This document shows positions 26,965 through 35,102 of a stretch of DNA of 45,481 nt, in pieces. A program made the translations under genes and the position numbers. The stretch is from contig JAJYKK010000017.1 of the NCBI GenBank assembly GCA_021788645.1, positions 1-45,481 on the forward strand, written 5' to 3'. Numbering within the stretch: the stretch's first letter is position 1; every line of letters begins with the position of its first letter. The DNA is from Pseudomonadota bacterium. GTDB taxonomy: Bacteria; Pseudomonadota; Gammaproteobacteria; Burkholderiales; JAKAFK01. The notes below the pieces were generated by a model, which ran no database searches, was not told the origin of the DNA, and worked only from the letters and a program-made list of their open reading frames with translations.

Positions 26965-28110
26965 TCAATCCCAGCTTAAGGCGCCACCCGTCTGATACTC
27001 GGTGACGCGCGTTTCGAAGAAGTTCTTTTCCTTCTTGAGATCGATCATTTCCGCCATCCACGGAAACGGATTGCTCGCGCTCTCATACAGTTCGTCCAGG
27101 CCGATCTGTTGGCAACGGCGGTTGGCAATGAAGCGCAGGTACTCCTTGAACTGCACGGCGTTTAGCCCCAACACCCCCCGCGGCATGGTGTCCTCGGCGT
27201 AGCGGTACTCGAGCTCCACTCCCTTCGTCATCAACGCCCGAATCTCTTCGCGAAACTCGGTCGTCCACAGATGAGGGTTTTCCATCTTGATCTGGTTGAT
27301 GAGGTCAATGCCGAAATTGCAATGCATGGATTCATCGCGCAGGATGTATTGATACTGCTCGGCCGCGCCCGTCATCTTGTTTTGGCGTCCCAACGCAAGA
27401 ATCTGCACGAAGCCGACGTAGAAGAACAACCCTTCCATGATGCAGGCGAACACGATCAGGCTTCGCAGGAGCTTCTGGTCCGCCTCCGGCGTCCCCGTTT
27501 TGAATTGCGGGTCGGTCAGCGTATCGATGAAAGGGATCAGAAATTCATCCTTGTCACGGATGCTGGCGACCTCGTGGTACGCGTTGAAGATCTCGCCCTC
27601 GTCGAGCCCAAGCGACTCGACGATATATTGGTAAGCGTGCGTGTGAATGGCCTCTTCGAAGGCCTGCCGAAGCAGATATTGCCTGCATTCCGGCGCCGAA
27701 ATGTGGCGATACGTACCGAGTACGATGTTGTTCGCGGCAAGGCTGTCTGCCGTCACGAAGAACCCCAGGTTGCGCTTGACGATCAGCCGTTCGTCCGGGG
27801 TCAAGGCATTCGGATCCTTCCAGGTCGCGATATCGCGGCTCATGTTGATCTCTTGCGGCATCCAGTGATTGGCACAGCCCGCAAGGTACTTTTCCCACGC
27901 CCACTTGTACTTGAATGGGACCAGCTGATTGACGTCCGCCTGTCCATTGATAACCCGCTTGTCTTCCACCCGCACGCGCCGCAGCTTGATGTCGTCCATT
28001 GCGGGAACGCCGGCCGCCGGGCCATTCGCCCCGTCTGTCGGCAAGGCCGGTGCGCCACCGGAAGTGGCCGCCGGCCTGGCGAGAGTCAAGTCGTCTTCGA
28101 AGTTGAGCAT
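26965..28110 (-). CDS. nrdB: Ribonucleotide reductase class I, beta subunit
   Basis: The 381-residue radical-carrying subunit of class I ribonucleotide reductase. The di-iron ligands are visible in [16 protein letters not shown] (Glu-x-x-His) and [14 protein letters not shown] (Glu-x-x-His). The radical Tyr follows in the first motif, as in class Ia enzymes. The N-terminus carries about 40 extra residues rich in Ala, Pro and Gly before [21 protein letters not shown] 28110 is preferred over 28143 since TGGAGAC precedes it. The C-terminus GALSWD is the tail that docks on NrdA. It lies on the same strand as nrdA but apart from it, with a cytochrome c gene between them. Confidence 0.95.
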   Translation of the reverse strand: MLNFEDDLTLARPAATSGGAPALPTDGANGPAAGVPAMDDIKLRRVRVEDKRVINGQADVNQLVPFKYKWAWEKYLAGCANHWMPQEINMSRDIATWKDPNALTPDERLIVKRNLGFFVTADSLAANNIVLGTYRHISAPECRQYLLRQAFEEAIHTHAYQYIVESLGLDEGEIFNAYHEVASIRDKDEFLIPFIDTLTDPQFKTGTPEADQKLLRSLIVFACIMEGLFFYVGFVQILALGRQNKMTGAAEQYQYILRDESMHCNFGIDLINQIKMENPHLWTTEFREEIRALMTKGVELEYRYAEDTMPRGVLGLNAVQFKEYLRFIANRRCQQIGLDELYESASNPFPWMAEMIDLKKEKNFFETRVTEYQTGGALSWD

Positions 28111-28328
28111 GCCGTCTCCATCACTTGTCGAAATGATTGTCATCCATCGGACGCCTTCACGCCCGAGGGGCGGAAAGAAGGCGCGATGGCCCGCCGGCTG
28201 CGCCGGGCCCCCTCTCCAAGGCCCCAGCGGTAACGGAGGGCGCGCGCCCCCCAGCCGCGCCCCCTTCCTGGCGGCCCGCGGGCTGGCTCAAAGCATGAGG
28301 CAGCCGGGAAAGGAAGTCAAGCACAGGA

Positions 28329-28375
28329 ATCCCATATATAGTAGTTCGTTTAACTTAACCACATATATGTTGTGC
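28329..28375. promoter_or_regulatory. NrdR-like box pair upstream of nrdB
   Basis: Two ATATAT-centred near-palindromes, about CCATATATAGTAG at 28332 and CATATATGTTGTG at 28362, have centres 31 bp apart. This is the tandem spacing of NrdR boxes (consensus ACACWATATATWGTGT). The second box matches only in one half. They lie about 220 bp upstream of the nrdB start. Confidence 0.6.
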
Positions 28376-28424
28376 CAATGGGGTCGTCTATCGCTGAACG
28401 ATCCGGCGCCTGGATGCCCGCTGG

Positions 28425-28775
28425 TCACTGGGCCAACACCCACCTCACCATGCCCTCGGCCTGTGCCTGGGAGAGCTGGGGATGGGGGGTCATCGCCATG
28501 CCCCCGGTTTGTGCATTCCAATGGCCACTGCCGCCGCTGATGACCTTTTTGGCGAGCGTGGCGATGGTTGCGGTGGACGCGGCGCGCCCATGATAGCGCT
28601 GAGCGATCGCGCGAAACGACGGCCCGACGAGCTGATGATTGACGGCATGGCAAGAGAAGCAATCGTTGCTCATCATCATGGCCTTGGCAGCGGGATTGCC
28701 CGCCGCAAATGCCGTGCCGGAAAAGCACATCGCCGCGCCGGCGGCGACCATGAGGGAACGCGTTTTCATCAGCAT
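28425..28775 (-). CDS. Small c-type cytochrome (c-551/552-like)
   Basis: A 116-residue exported monohaem cytochrome. The signal peptide includes SLMVAAGAAMCFSGTAFA. The haem site is SNDCFSCHAVNHQLVGPSF, and the distal Met is probably in GGMAMTPHPQLSQAQAEG, followed by the C-terminal helix MVRWVLAQ. This matches the short soluble cytochromes that carry electrons in the periplasm. ATG 28775 follows GGGAGG by 10 bases. It lies between nrdA and nrdB on the same strand, an unusual neighbour, and its leader holds the structured element described at 28822-28918. Confidence 0.9.
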   Translation of the reverse strand: MLMKTRSLMVAAGAAMCFSGTAFAAGNPAAKAMMMSNDCFSCHAVNHQLVGPSFRAIAQRYHGRAASTATIATLAKKVISGGSGHWNAQTGGMAMTPHPQLSQAQAEGMVRWVLAQ

Positions 28776-28821
28776 GCGCGTGAAACCTCCCTGTTTCCCT
28801 GAAGGCATTCCCTTCGGTCAC

Positions 28822-28918
28822 ACGGGAGGAGGCAGAGCGCCGACCGCGCGTCCCGAGGTTTCCCTGGGAGACAGCGGTCGATGCCCTTGGCCCAGGGCCT
28901 GCTCACGCTCTCCTTTCT
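28822..28918 (-). ncRNA. Structured leader element, copy A
   Basis: On the minus strand this leader can fold. The outer stem GAGAGCG pairs with CGCTCT, the inner stem CGACCGC with GCGGTCG, and small hairpins GCCCT...AGGGC and TCCCAGG-GAAA-CCTCGGGA also form. Both its 5' end (GAAAGGAGAGCGTGAGCAGG) and its 3' end (GGTCGGCGCTCTGC) match copy B at 44745-44819. The bases GAAACCTC at 28855-28862 are exactly complementary to GAGGTTTC at 28782-28789, which includes the cytochrome ribosome site. I know no riboswitch class that fits. It could also be a short repeat. Confidence 0.45.
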
Positions 28919-29266
28919 GGATGGGCGGATTGAATGGAATGGCCGTGGCCCTCGTTGCGCTGGATCAACCGGCAAGGAGTATGGCTGATTCCGGAAACGA
29001 CGCCTGCGGCGCTCCGGCGTTGCTGCTGCCAGTTGCAACGCGTCCTTGGTACCCCCCGATTTCTTGCCGCCGCCCCCCTTGCGTCGACCGTGCCTCCAGT
29101 CCGCAACCCATGCACTCGCGTGTACCGCATCAGGTATCGGCGGCGTGGACGAGCCGAACCGGCTGACCGACCATGCGGCCACGTCAAGCGTTCCGGAAAA
29201 GCCCGCGCATGGCGCACGCCGTCGCCCGGGTGCCGGTCCGCGTCGGCCGCGGCCTCGGACGCGCGC

Positions 29267-32143
29267 CTATTGGCATGCCTCGCACGTCGGGTCGTCAATG
29301 GCGCAGAACTTGACCTCGGTCTCCGCAGCCGCCGAGGCGCTCGCGCTGTCGACCGAGCCGACGCCGCCGGCGGCTGGCACGGCATTGAGCTCCCCCCCCC
29401 GGCCGGTCGATTTCTCCGCATGCGTGGCCCCCAGGGTGCGCAGATAATACGTCGTCTTGAGGCCACGCAGCCAGGCGAGCTTGTAGATTTCATCGAGCTT
29501 CTTGCCGGAAGCCCCTGCCATGTAGAGGTTGAGAGACTGGGCCTGATCGATCCAGGCCTGGCGACGGGAGGCGGCTTCCACGAGCCATTTCGAATCGATC
29601 TCGAAAGCCGTCGCATACAGGCGGCGCAACTCCTCGGGCGCTCGGTCGATGCGCGAAAGGGACCCATCGAAATATTTCAAGTCGGCGGTCATGACCTCGT
29701 CCCACAGCCCGTGCTGCTTCAAGTCGGCCACCAGGTAGCGGTTGGCGACCGTAAATTCGCCGGACAGGTTCGATTTGACATAGAGATTCTGGTAGGTCGG
29801 CTCAATGGACGCCGAGACGCCGACGATGTTGGCGATCGTCGCGGTCGGCGCGATGGCCAGGCAATTGGAATTGCGCATCCCGTATGTCTCGATGCGGGCG
29901 CGCAAGGCCCCCCAGTCCAAGGTTTCCTGCACGTCGACATCGAGATAGCCGCCACGCGCCTCGGCCAGGAGCCCGAGCGCATCATGGGGCAGGACGCCCC
30001 GATCCCACAGGCTACCCTGATACGTGCTGTAACGGCCGCGCTCCTCGGCAAGCTCCGTCGAGGCCCAATAGGCGCAATAAGCGACCATTTCCATCGAACG
30101 ACCGGCAAATTCAACCGCCTCAGCCGAGGCGTAGGGGAGACGCAGCTCATGCAGGCAATCCTGGAACCCCATGATGCCCAGTCCCACCGGACGATGCTTG
30201 AGGTTCGCGTTGCGCGCCTTGCCCACGGAGTAATAATTGATGTCGACGACGTTGTCCAGCATGCGCATGGCCGTGCGCACCGTCTTCGCCAGCTTCTCGT
30301 GGTCAAGCCTTCCGTCCTTGAGATGAGCGACGAGATTGACCGATCCGAGGTTGCACACCGCAATTTCCGAATCCGAGGTGTTGAGCGTGATCTCCGTACA
30401 CAGGTTCGAGCTGTGCACAACGCCGACATGGCTCTGCGGAGAACGGATATTGCATGGATCCTTGAAGGTGATCCAGGGGTGTCCCGTCTCGAACAGCATG
30501 GACAGCATCTTGCGCCAGAGGTGAACGGCCGGCACTTTCTTGTGAAGCGGAAGCTCGCCGCGGGCCGCCTTCTCCTCGTATGCGACGTAGGCTTGCTCAA
30601 AGTCACGGCCGTAGCGATCGTGCAGGTCTCCCACCTCGCTGGGCGAAAACAAGGTCCATTCGCCGTTTTCCATGACCCGCTTCATGAACAGGTCGGGGAT
30701 CCAGTTGGCGGTGTTCATGTCGTGGGTGCGCCGCCGATCATCGCCGGTGTTCTTGCGCAGCTCAAGGAACTCCTCGATATCGAGATGCCAGGTCTCCAGG
30801 TAGGCGCACACCGCTCCCTTGCGTTTGCCGCCTTGATTCACCGCCACCGCCGTGTCGTTCACCACCTTGAGGAAGGGCACGACCCCTTGGCTCTTCCCGT
30901 TCGTTCCCTTGATGTGGGAGCCCAACGCGCGCACCGGCGTCCAGTCGTTGCCGAGTCCGCCCGCCCATTTCTGCAGCATGGCGTTTTCCTTGATGGCCTG
31001 ATAGATGCCGTCAAGATCGTCTGAGACGGTCGTGAGATAGCAGCTCGACAGTTGGGAATGCCGGGTGCCCGCATTGAACAGCGTCGGCGTCGAGCTCATG
31101 AAGTCGAAGTTCGAGAGCACATTGTAGAATTCGATCGCGCGCGTTTCCCGCTCGATCTCGTTGAGCGCGAGCCCCATCGCGACCCGCATGAAGAACGCTT
31201 GCGGCAGTTCGATGCGCCGCTCGTCGACGTGCAGAAAATAGCGGTCGTAGAGCGTCTGCAGCCCCAGATAGCCGAAGCGCAGATCCCGCGACGCATCGAG
31301 CGCCGCCCCCAGCCGCTCAAGATCGAACTGCGCGAGCCGCTCGTCCAGCAGTTCCGCATCGATGCCGCGCCGGATGAAGGCGGAAAAATACGCGGCATAG
31401 CGCGTGGCCATGTCACCTTGGCCGACTTCCTCGCCCAGCACCTCGAAGCGGATGTTGTTCAGCAGCAAGCGCGCGGTCACCTGCGAATAGGCCGGATCCC
31501 TCTCGATCAGGGAGCGGGCGGCCAGCACCGTGCATCGCCGCACTTCTTCCAGCGAAACGCCTTCGTACAGGTCGCGCAAGGCGGAGGCCAAGATGCGCTG
31601 AGGCTCGACCTCGGCGCCCAAGCCTTCGCAACTCGCCTCGATCAAGGCGGACAGGCCGGCCATGTCGAGCGGGCGCGTTTGCCCCTGATCGTCGAGCACG
31701 TTGAACGGACGCACCGGCTCTTGCCTCGCCCCCTTGTGCATCGCCCGTTCCTGGGCGCGCCTTTCCCGATACAGCACGTAGGCGCGCGCGACGTCATGCT
31801 CGCCCGAGCGCATCAGGGCCAGCTCCACCTGATCCTGCACGTCCTCGATATGAAAGGTGCCGCCGTTCGGCTGCCGCCGCATCAGGGCACCAACCACCGC
31901 ATCCGTCAAGTCCGCGACGAGATCCCGGACGCGCGCAGATGCCGCACCCTGCCCGCCATTGACGGCCAAAAAGGCCTTGGTCAGGGCGATGGAGATCTTC
32001 CCGGGCTCGAAGCCCACGACCCCGCCATTGCGGCGGATCAGCTTATACTGCCCGAACCGGCTGTCCTGTGCCTGCGGCGCATCGCCGTTGTCTGCCAGCG
32101 GGTGAGCATTGGACGGTTTGGAATCGGTAGCCAGTTGCTGCAT
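29267..32143 (-). CDS. nrdA: Ribonucleotide reductase class I, alpha subunit
   Basis: The 958-residue catalytic subunit, longer than E. coli NrdA because of an N-terminal extension and an ATP-cone (YKLIRRNGGVVGFEPGKISI). Active-site cysteines are seen in HSQLSSCYLTTV, the N-x-C-x-E motif SSNLCTEITL, and SEIAVCNLGSVN. The Tyr-Tyr radical relay is in GLKTTYYLRTLGATHAEK. The C-terminal redox tail ends in FCAIDDPTCEACQ, with the Cys pair that reduces the active site. The poorly conserved linker before it is Ala/Ser-rich. ATG 32143 is preferred over 32152, since GGGAG lies nine bases before it. About 490 bp separate its stop from the cytochrome c start; that space holds copy A. Confidence 0.96.
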   Translation of the reverse strand: MQQLATDSKPSNAHPLADNGDAPQAQDSRFGQYKLIRRNGGVVGFEPGKISIALTKAFLAVNGGQGAASARVRDLVADLTDAVVGALMRRQPNGGTFHIEDVQDQVELALMRSGEHDVARAYVLYRERRAQERAMHKGARQEPVRPFNVLDDQGQTRPLDMAGLSALIEASCEGLGAEVEPQRILASALRDLYEGVSLEEVRRCTVLAARSLIERDPAYSQVTARLLLNNIRFEVLGEEVGQGDMATRYAAYFSAFIRRGIDAELLDERLAQFDLERLGAALDASRDLRFGYLGLQTLYDRYFLHVDERRIELPQAFFMRVAMGLALNEIERETRAIEFYNVLSNFDFMSSTPTLFNAGTRHSQLSSCYLTTVSDDLDGIYQAIKENAMLQKWAGGLGNDWTPVRALGSHIKGTNGKSQGVVPFLKVVNDTAVAVNQGGKRKGAVCAYLETWHLDIEEFLELRKNTGDDRRRTHDMNTANWIPDLFMKRVMENGEWTLFSPSEVGDLHDRYGRDFEQAYVAYEEKAARGELPLHKKVPAVHLWRKMLSMLFETGHPWITFKDPCNIRSPQSHVGVVHSSNLCTEITLNTSDSEIAVCNLGSVNLVAHLKDGRLDHEKLAKTVRTAMRMLDNVVDINYYSVGKARNANLKHRPVGLGIMGFQDCLHELRLPYASAEAVEFAGRSMEMVAYCAYWASTELAEERGRYSTYQGSLWDRGVLPHDALGLLAEARGGYLDVDVQETLDWGALRARIETYGMRNSNCLAIAPTATIANIVGVSASIEPTYQNLYVKSNLSGEFTVANRYLVADLKQHGLWDEVMTADLKYFDGSLSRIDRAPEELRRLYATAFEIDSKWLVEAASRRQAWIDQAQSLNLYMAGASGKKLDEIYKLAWLRGLKTTYYLRTLGATHAEKSTGRGGELNAVPAAGGVGSVDSASASAAAETEVKFCAIDDPTCEACQ

Positions 32144-32214
32144 TATCGCCATCTCCCGTTGTTATAAGTATGGGCAGAGCCGCAAGGCTCTCCACGCGCC
32201 GCCAGGGGCGCTGA

Positions 32215-32261
32215 CCACTATATATAGTAATTTGGTACACCAGCATACCAAATTCTAGTGA
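32215..32261. promoter_or_regulatory. NrdR-like box pair upstream of nrdA
   Basis: The first box, CCACTATATATAGTAA at 32215-32230, matches 13 of 16 positions of the NrdR consensus. The second, weaker box at 32246-32261 (ends ACC...TAGTG) lies exactly 31 bp further, the usual tandem spacing. They lie 72-118 bp upstream of the nrdA start, in the space shared with purU. Confidence 0.7.
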
Positions 32262-32529
32262 ATTGACTGATCTAGCGCAAGCCCATCTTGCCCCCTCCAG
32301 CCAGCGCCGACGGGCTTTTCGCTTGCGGATCAGCGAGATGTGCGGCCGGTCCAAACTGGCGCTCGTCAAGGCGCTCGACGCCGGATTTCCCTCGGAACGG
32401 GAGCAAATGGCGCCTTGCCGCGCGGGCGCGCACCCAGAGGGGTAAAAGGCTGCTATGGTGTATCATGAAAAGAAACTGGCGGTCTCCGGCCTCATGACAG
32501 GCGCATCACCCGGTCAACCGCCGACAGGT

Positions 32530-33396
32530 ATGCAAAAACCCATGAAAGAAACCGCCATCCTCTTGATCAGCTGCCCCGACCAGAAGGGACTGGTCGCCGC
32601 CATTGCAAATTTCCTGCACGAACACGACGCCAACATCTTGCATGCGGACCAGCATCAGGATGCCGAGCTCGAGCTGTTCCTGATGCGAGTGGAATGGGAA
32701 ATGGCCGATTTCGGCCTCCCGGTGCCGGAATTCTCCCACGCGTTCGCGCCGCTCGCCGAGCGCTTCCGGATGGACTGGCGCCTCTCCCTGTCCTCCTATC
32801 GGCCCCGGATGGCCGTCTTCGTCTCGCGCTATGACCATTGCCTGGCGGATCTGCTTTACCGCCATCAAAGCGGCGAGCTGCATTGCGAGATCCCCATCAT
32901 CATCAGCAATCACGAAGATACCCAATGGCTGGCGGACGCCTACGGCCTCCCCTTCCAACACATCCATGTGCACAAGGACTCCAAGGCGGAAGCCGAGAAG
33001 ATGCAGCTCGCGCTTCTCCACCACCACCGGGTGGACTTCCTGGTGCTTGCGCGCTACATGCAGGTCCTTTCGCCCGAGTTTATTCGTCATTACCCCCACC
33101 GGATCATCAACATCCACCACTCCTTCCTGCCCGCCTTCAACGGCGCAAAACCCTACCATCGCGCCTTCGAGCGAGGCGTGAAGCTGATCGGCGCCACGAG
33201 CCACTATGTGACCGAGGTGCTCGACGACGGGCCGATCATCGAACAGGACGTCACCCGCGTCTCCCACCGCTATGCCATCGAAGACCTGATTCAGAAAGGG
33301 GCCGATCTGGAGAAGGTGGTGCTCTCGCGCGCGGTCAAGTGGCACATCGAAAGCCGGATCCTGCTGTACGCCAACAAGACGGTCGTCTTTGACTGA
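32530..33396 (+). CDS. purU: Formyltetrahydrofolate deformylase
   Basis: Hydrolyses 10-formyl-THF to formate and THF, balancing the one-carbon pool for purine synthesis. 288 residues: an N-terminal ACT domain (AILLISCPDQKGLVAAIANF), then a formyltransferase-like hydrolase domain from about residue 90. The catalytic residues are in IIISNHEDTQ, INIHHSFLPAFNGAKPY (His) and GATSHYVTEVLDDGPIIEQD (Asp). The open frame continues upstream to 32455; I chose ATG 32530, with ATG 32542 as an alternative, because the ACT domain begins here. It diverges from nrdA, and the shared gap carries the NrdR-like boxes. Confidence 0.95.
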   Translation: MQKPMKETAILLISCPDQKGLVAAIANFLHEHDANILHADQHQDAELELFLMRVEWEMADFGLPVPEFSHAFAPLAERFRMDWRLSLSSYRPRMAVFVSRYDHCLADLLYRHQSGELHCEIPIIISNHEDTQWLADAYGLPFQHIHVHKDSKAEAEKMQLALLHHHRVDFLVLARYMQVLSPEFIRHYPHRIINIHHSFLPAFNGAKPYHRAFERGVKLIGATSHYVTEVLDDGPIIEQDVTRVSHRYAIEDLIQKGADLEKVVLSRAVKWHIESRILLYANKTVVFD

Positions 33397-33406
33397 ACCG
33401 CCAGGC

Positions 33407-33428
33407 CCGGCCGACAGGCTGCGGCCGG
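33407..33428. terminator. GC-rich hairpin between convergent purU and ampD
   Basis: CCGGCCG and CGGCCGG form a 7-bp stem with an 8-base loop, placed between the two convergent stop codons. It has no U run, so intrinsic termination in either direction is only possible. Confidence 0.35.
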
Positions 33429-33431
33429 CGG

Positions 33432-33989
33432 CTAGAACGTCCCGGCGAGCGATTGGCGCAGCCGCGCCCAATCGAAGCACGGCCCGGGGTCGGTCTTGCG
33501 GGTGGGCGCGATATCCGAGTGCCCGACGACGTCCTGAATGGGGTAGGCCAGCGCGAGCGCCTGGGTAAGCCGCGCCAGCATTTCGTACTGGGCATCGGTG
33601 AAGGCTTGGGTGTCGGTGCCCTCGAGTTCAATGCCCACCGAGAAATCGTTGCATCGGGTGCGGCCGTGCCATTCGGACGCTCCCGCATGCCACGCGCGCC
33701 TGGCTGCCGGGACGAACTGGATCAATTCGCCCGTGCGGCGGACGAAGAAGTGCGCCGACACCTTGAGCGCCCTGATCGTCTGGTAATACGGATGGGCGGC
33801 GGGATCCAGGCGGTTGGTGAAGCATTCGATCACCCCAGCCCCGCCGAACTCGCCCGGCGGCAGGCTGATCGCGTGAATGACGATGAGCTCGATGCGCGCG
33901 CCGGCCGGCCGCCGGTCACAGTTCGGCGAAGCGATGAAGCGCGCGCCCCGCACGATGCCTTGCGCATCGAGAGCGAGCCGTTCGTCCAT
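33432..33989 (-). CDS. ampD: N-acetylmuramoyl-L-alanine amidase AmpD
   Basis: A cytoplasmic zinc amidase that recycles anhydro-muropeptides; 185 residues, the usual size. Zinc ligands and core: IELIVIHAISLPPGEFGG, FVPAARRAWHAGASEWHGR, and VVGHSDIAPTRKTDPGPCFD with the final His and Asp. There is no signal peptide, as expected for AmpD. ATG 33989 follows GGAGG by six bases; the longer open frame upstream overlaps the antiporter promoter. It converges on purU. Confidence 0.93.
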   Translation of the reverse strand: MDERLALDAQGIVRGARFIASPNCDRRPAGARIELIVIHAISLPPGEFGGAGVIECFTNRLDPAAHPYYQTIRALKVSAHFFVRRTGELIQFVPAARRAWHAGASEWHGRTRCNDFSVGIELEGTDTQAFTDAQYEMLARLTQALALAYPIQDVVGHSDIAPTRKTDPGPCFDWARLRQSLAGTF

Positions 33990-34049
33990 CACCCGCCTCC
34001 GAGCGGCCGCCCCTGGCCCGCCCCGTCCGGGGAAGCGCTTGCCGCCATG

Positions 34050-34055
34050 TATAAT
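34050..34055 (+). promoter_or_regulatory. Possible -10 box of the antiporter gene
   Basis: A perfect TATAAT lies 28 bp before ATG 34083. No -35 box at the usual spacing is visible. The upstream open frame that contains it starts inside ampD and is not a plausible gene. Confidence 0.4.
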
Positions 34056-34082
34056 GGGGCACCGACCAGCAGTGGGCCTACC

Positions 34083-35084
34083 ATGGTTTTCCTTGTCCTC
34101 ATCCTGATGCTTTTCGCCATCCTGGCGGCCTCCATGGTCTTCACCAATGCGCTCGAGCACCTGGGCGAACGGCTGGGCATCTCCGAAGGCGCCACGGGCT
34201 CCATTTTCGCGGCGGTCGGCACCGCCTTGCCGGAGACCCTGATGCCCATCATCGCGATCTCGGCCGGCACCGCACCCCCCTCCGTGAACGAGGAAATCGG
34301 CGTCGGCGCAATCCTGGGAGCGCCCCTCATGCTCTCGACGCTCTCCTTATGCCTGATGGCGCTGTCCACCGTCCGCCAACGACGCCTCCAGGGCACGCTT
34401 GCGCCCGAGCGCTCGGGGCTCGCGCGCGACCTCAACATGTTCCTGTTCGCATTCTCGCTCGCGACCGCAGCCCTCTTCCTCCCCTTGAGGCTCCCGGAGG
34501 CCCGGACCCTGGTCGCCCTCGTGCTGATCCTGATCTACTTCGTCTACCTGTTCCTCACGCTCCAGGCCTCAAGCACGCTCGCGGACATCGGCCACGCCAC
34601 GGAAGCCGATGAAGCGCTGATTCTAAGCCATCTCGGGCTTCCGCCCGGCCTGCCCGTCATTCTCCTCCAGCTCGCCCTGGGACTCGCGCTCCTGATCGGG
34701 GGCGCGAAAGGCTTCGTCTACGGCGTGACGGAAGGCGCCCATCTGCTGGGGCTCTCGCCGCTGCTGCTCTCGCTCGTCACGATCCCTATCGCCACCGAGC
34801 TCCCCGAAAAGGTGAACAGCATCCGCTGGATCCGTCGGGGCAAGGATACGCTCGCCTTCGGCAACATCACCGGCGCCATGGTGTTTCAGGGCACCCTGCT
34901 GCCCGCCATCGGCGTTCTCCTCACCCCCTGGGTCCCTTCCCGCGAGGTGGCATCGGCGGCCGCCATCACGTGGCTCAGCGCGGCGTGGCTTCGGCTGCGC
35001 GTGTCACGCGGGCCGCTCCAAGTCTGGCACCTCGCGGTCAACGGGGCGCTATACGCCATTTACCTCATGATCGCACTCGGCTGA
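34083..35084 (+). CDS. CaCA-family cation antiporter
   Basis: A 333-residue inner-membrane Na+/Ca2+-exchanger-type protein with about ten hydrophobic segments in two inverted halves. The first alpha repeat is TGSIFAAVGTALPETLMPII and the second LLSLVTIPIATELPEKVNSI; the Glu in each Pro-Glu pair is the ion ligand of the family. A short hydrophilic loop after about residue 90 (RQRRLQGTLAPERSG) separates the halves. It may exchange Ca2+ or another cation; the ion cannot be read. ATG 34083 is the start because the upstream open frame lies over the ampD gene. Confidence 0.87.
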   Translation: MVFLVLILMLFAILAASMVFTNALEHLGERLGISEGATGSIFAAVGTALPETLMPIIAISAGTAPPSVNEEIGVGAILGAPLMLSTLSLCLMALSTVRQRRLQGTLAPERSGLARDLNMFLFAFSLATAALFLPLRLPEARTLVALVLILIYFVYLFLTLQASSTLADIGHATEADEALILSHLGLPPGLPVILLQLALGLALLIGGAKGFVYGVTEGAHLLGLSPLLLSLVTIPIATELPEKVNSIRWIRRGKDTLAFGNITGAMVFQGTLLPAIGVLLTPWVPSREVASAAAITWLSAAWLRLRVSRGPLQVWHLAVNGALYAIYLMIALG

Positions 35085-35102
35085 GCCGCGCGGGCGGACG
35101 GC

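Noticed and set aside
28850..28870. Cyclic-di-GMP (GEMM) riboswitch in leader copy A
   Set aside because: CAGGGAAACC and GGGACGC resemble GEMM segments, but the hairpin and the spacing between them are missing, and copy B lacks them.
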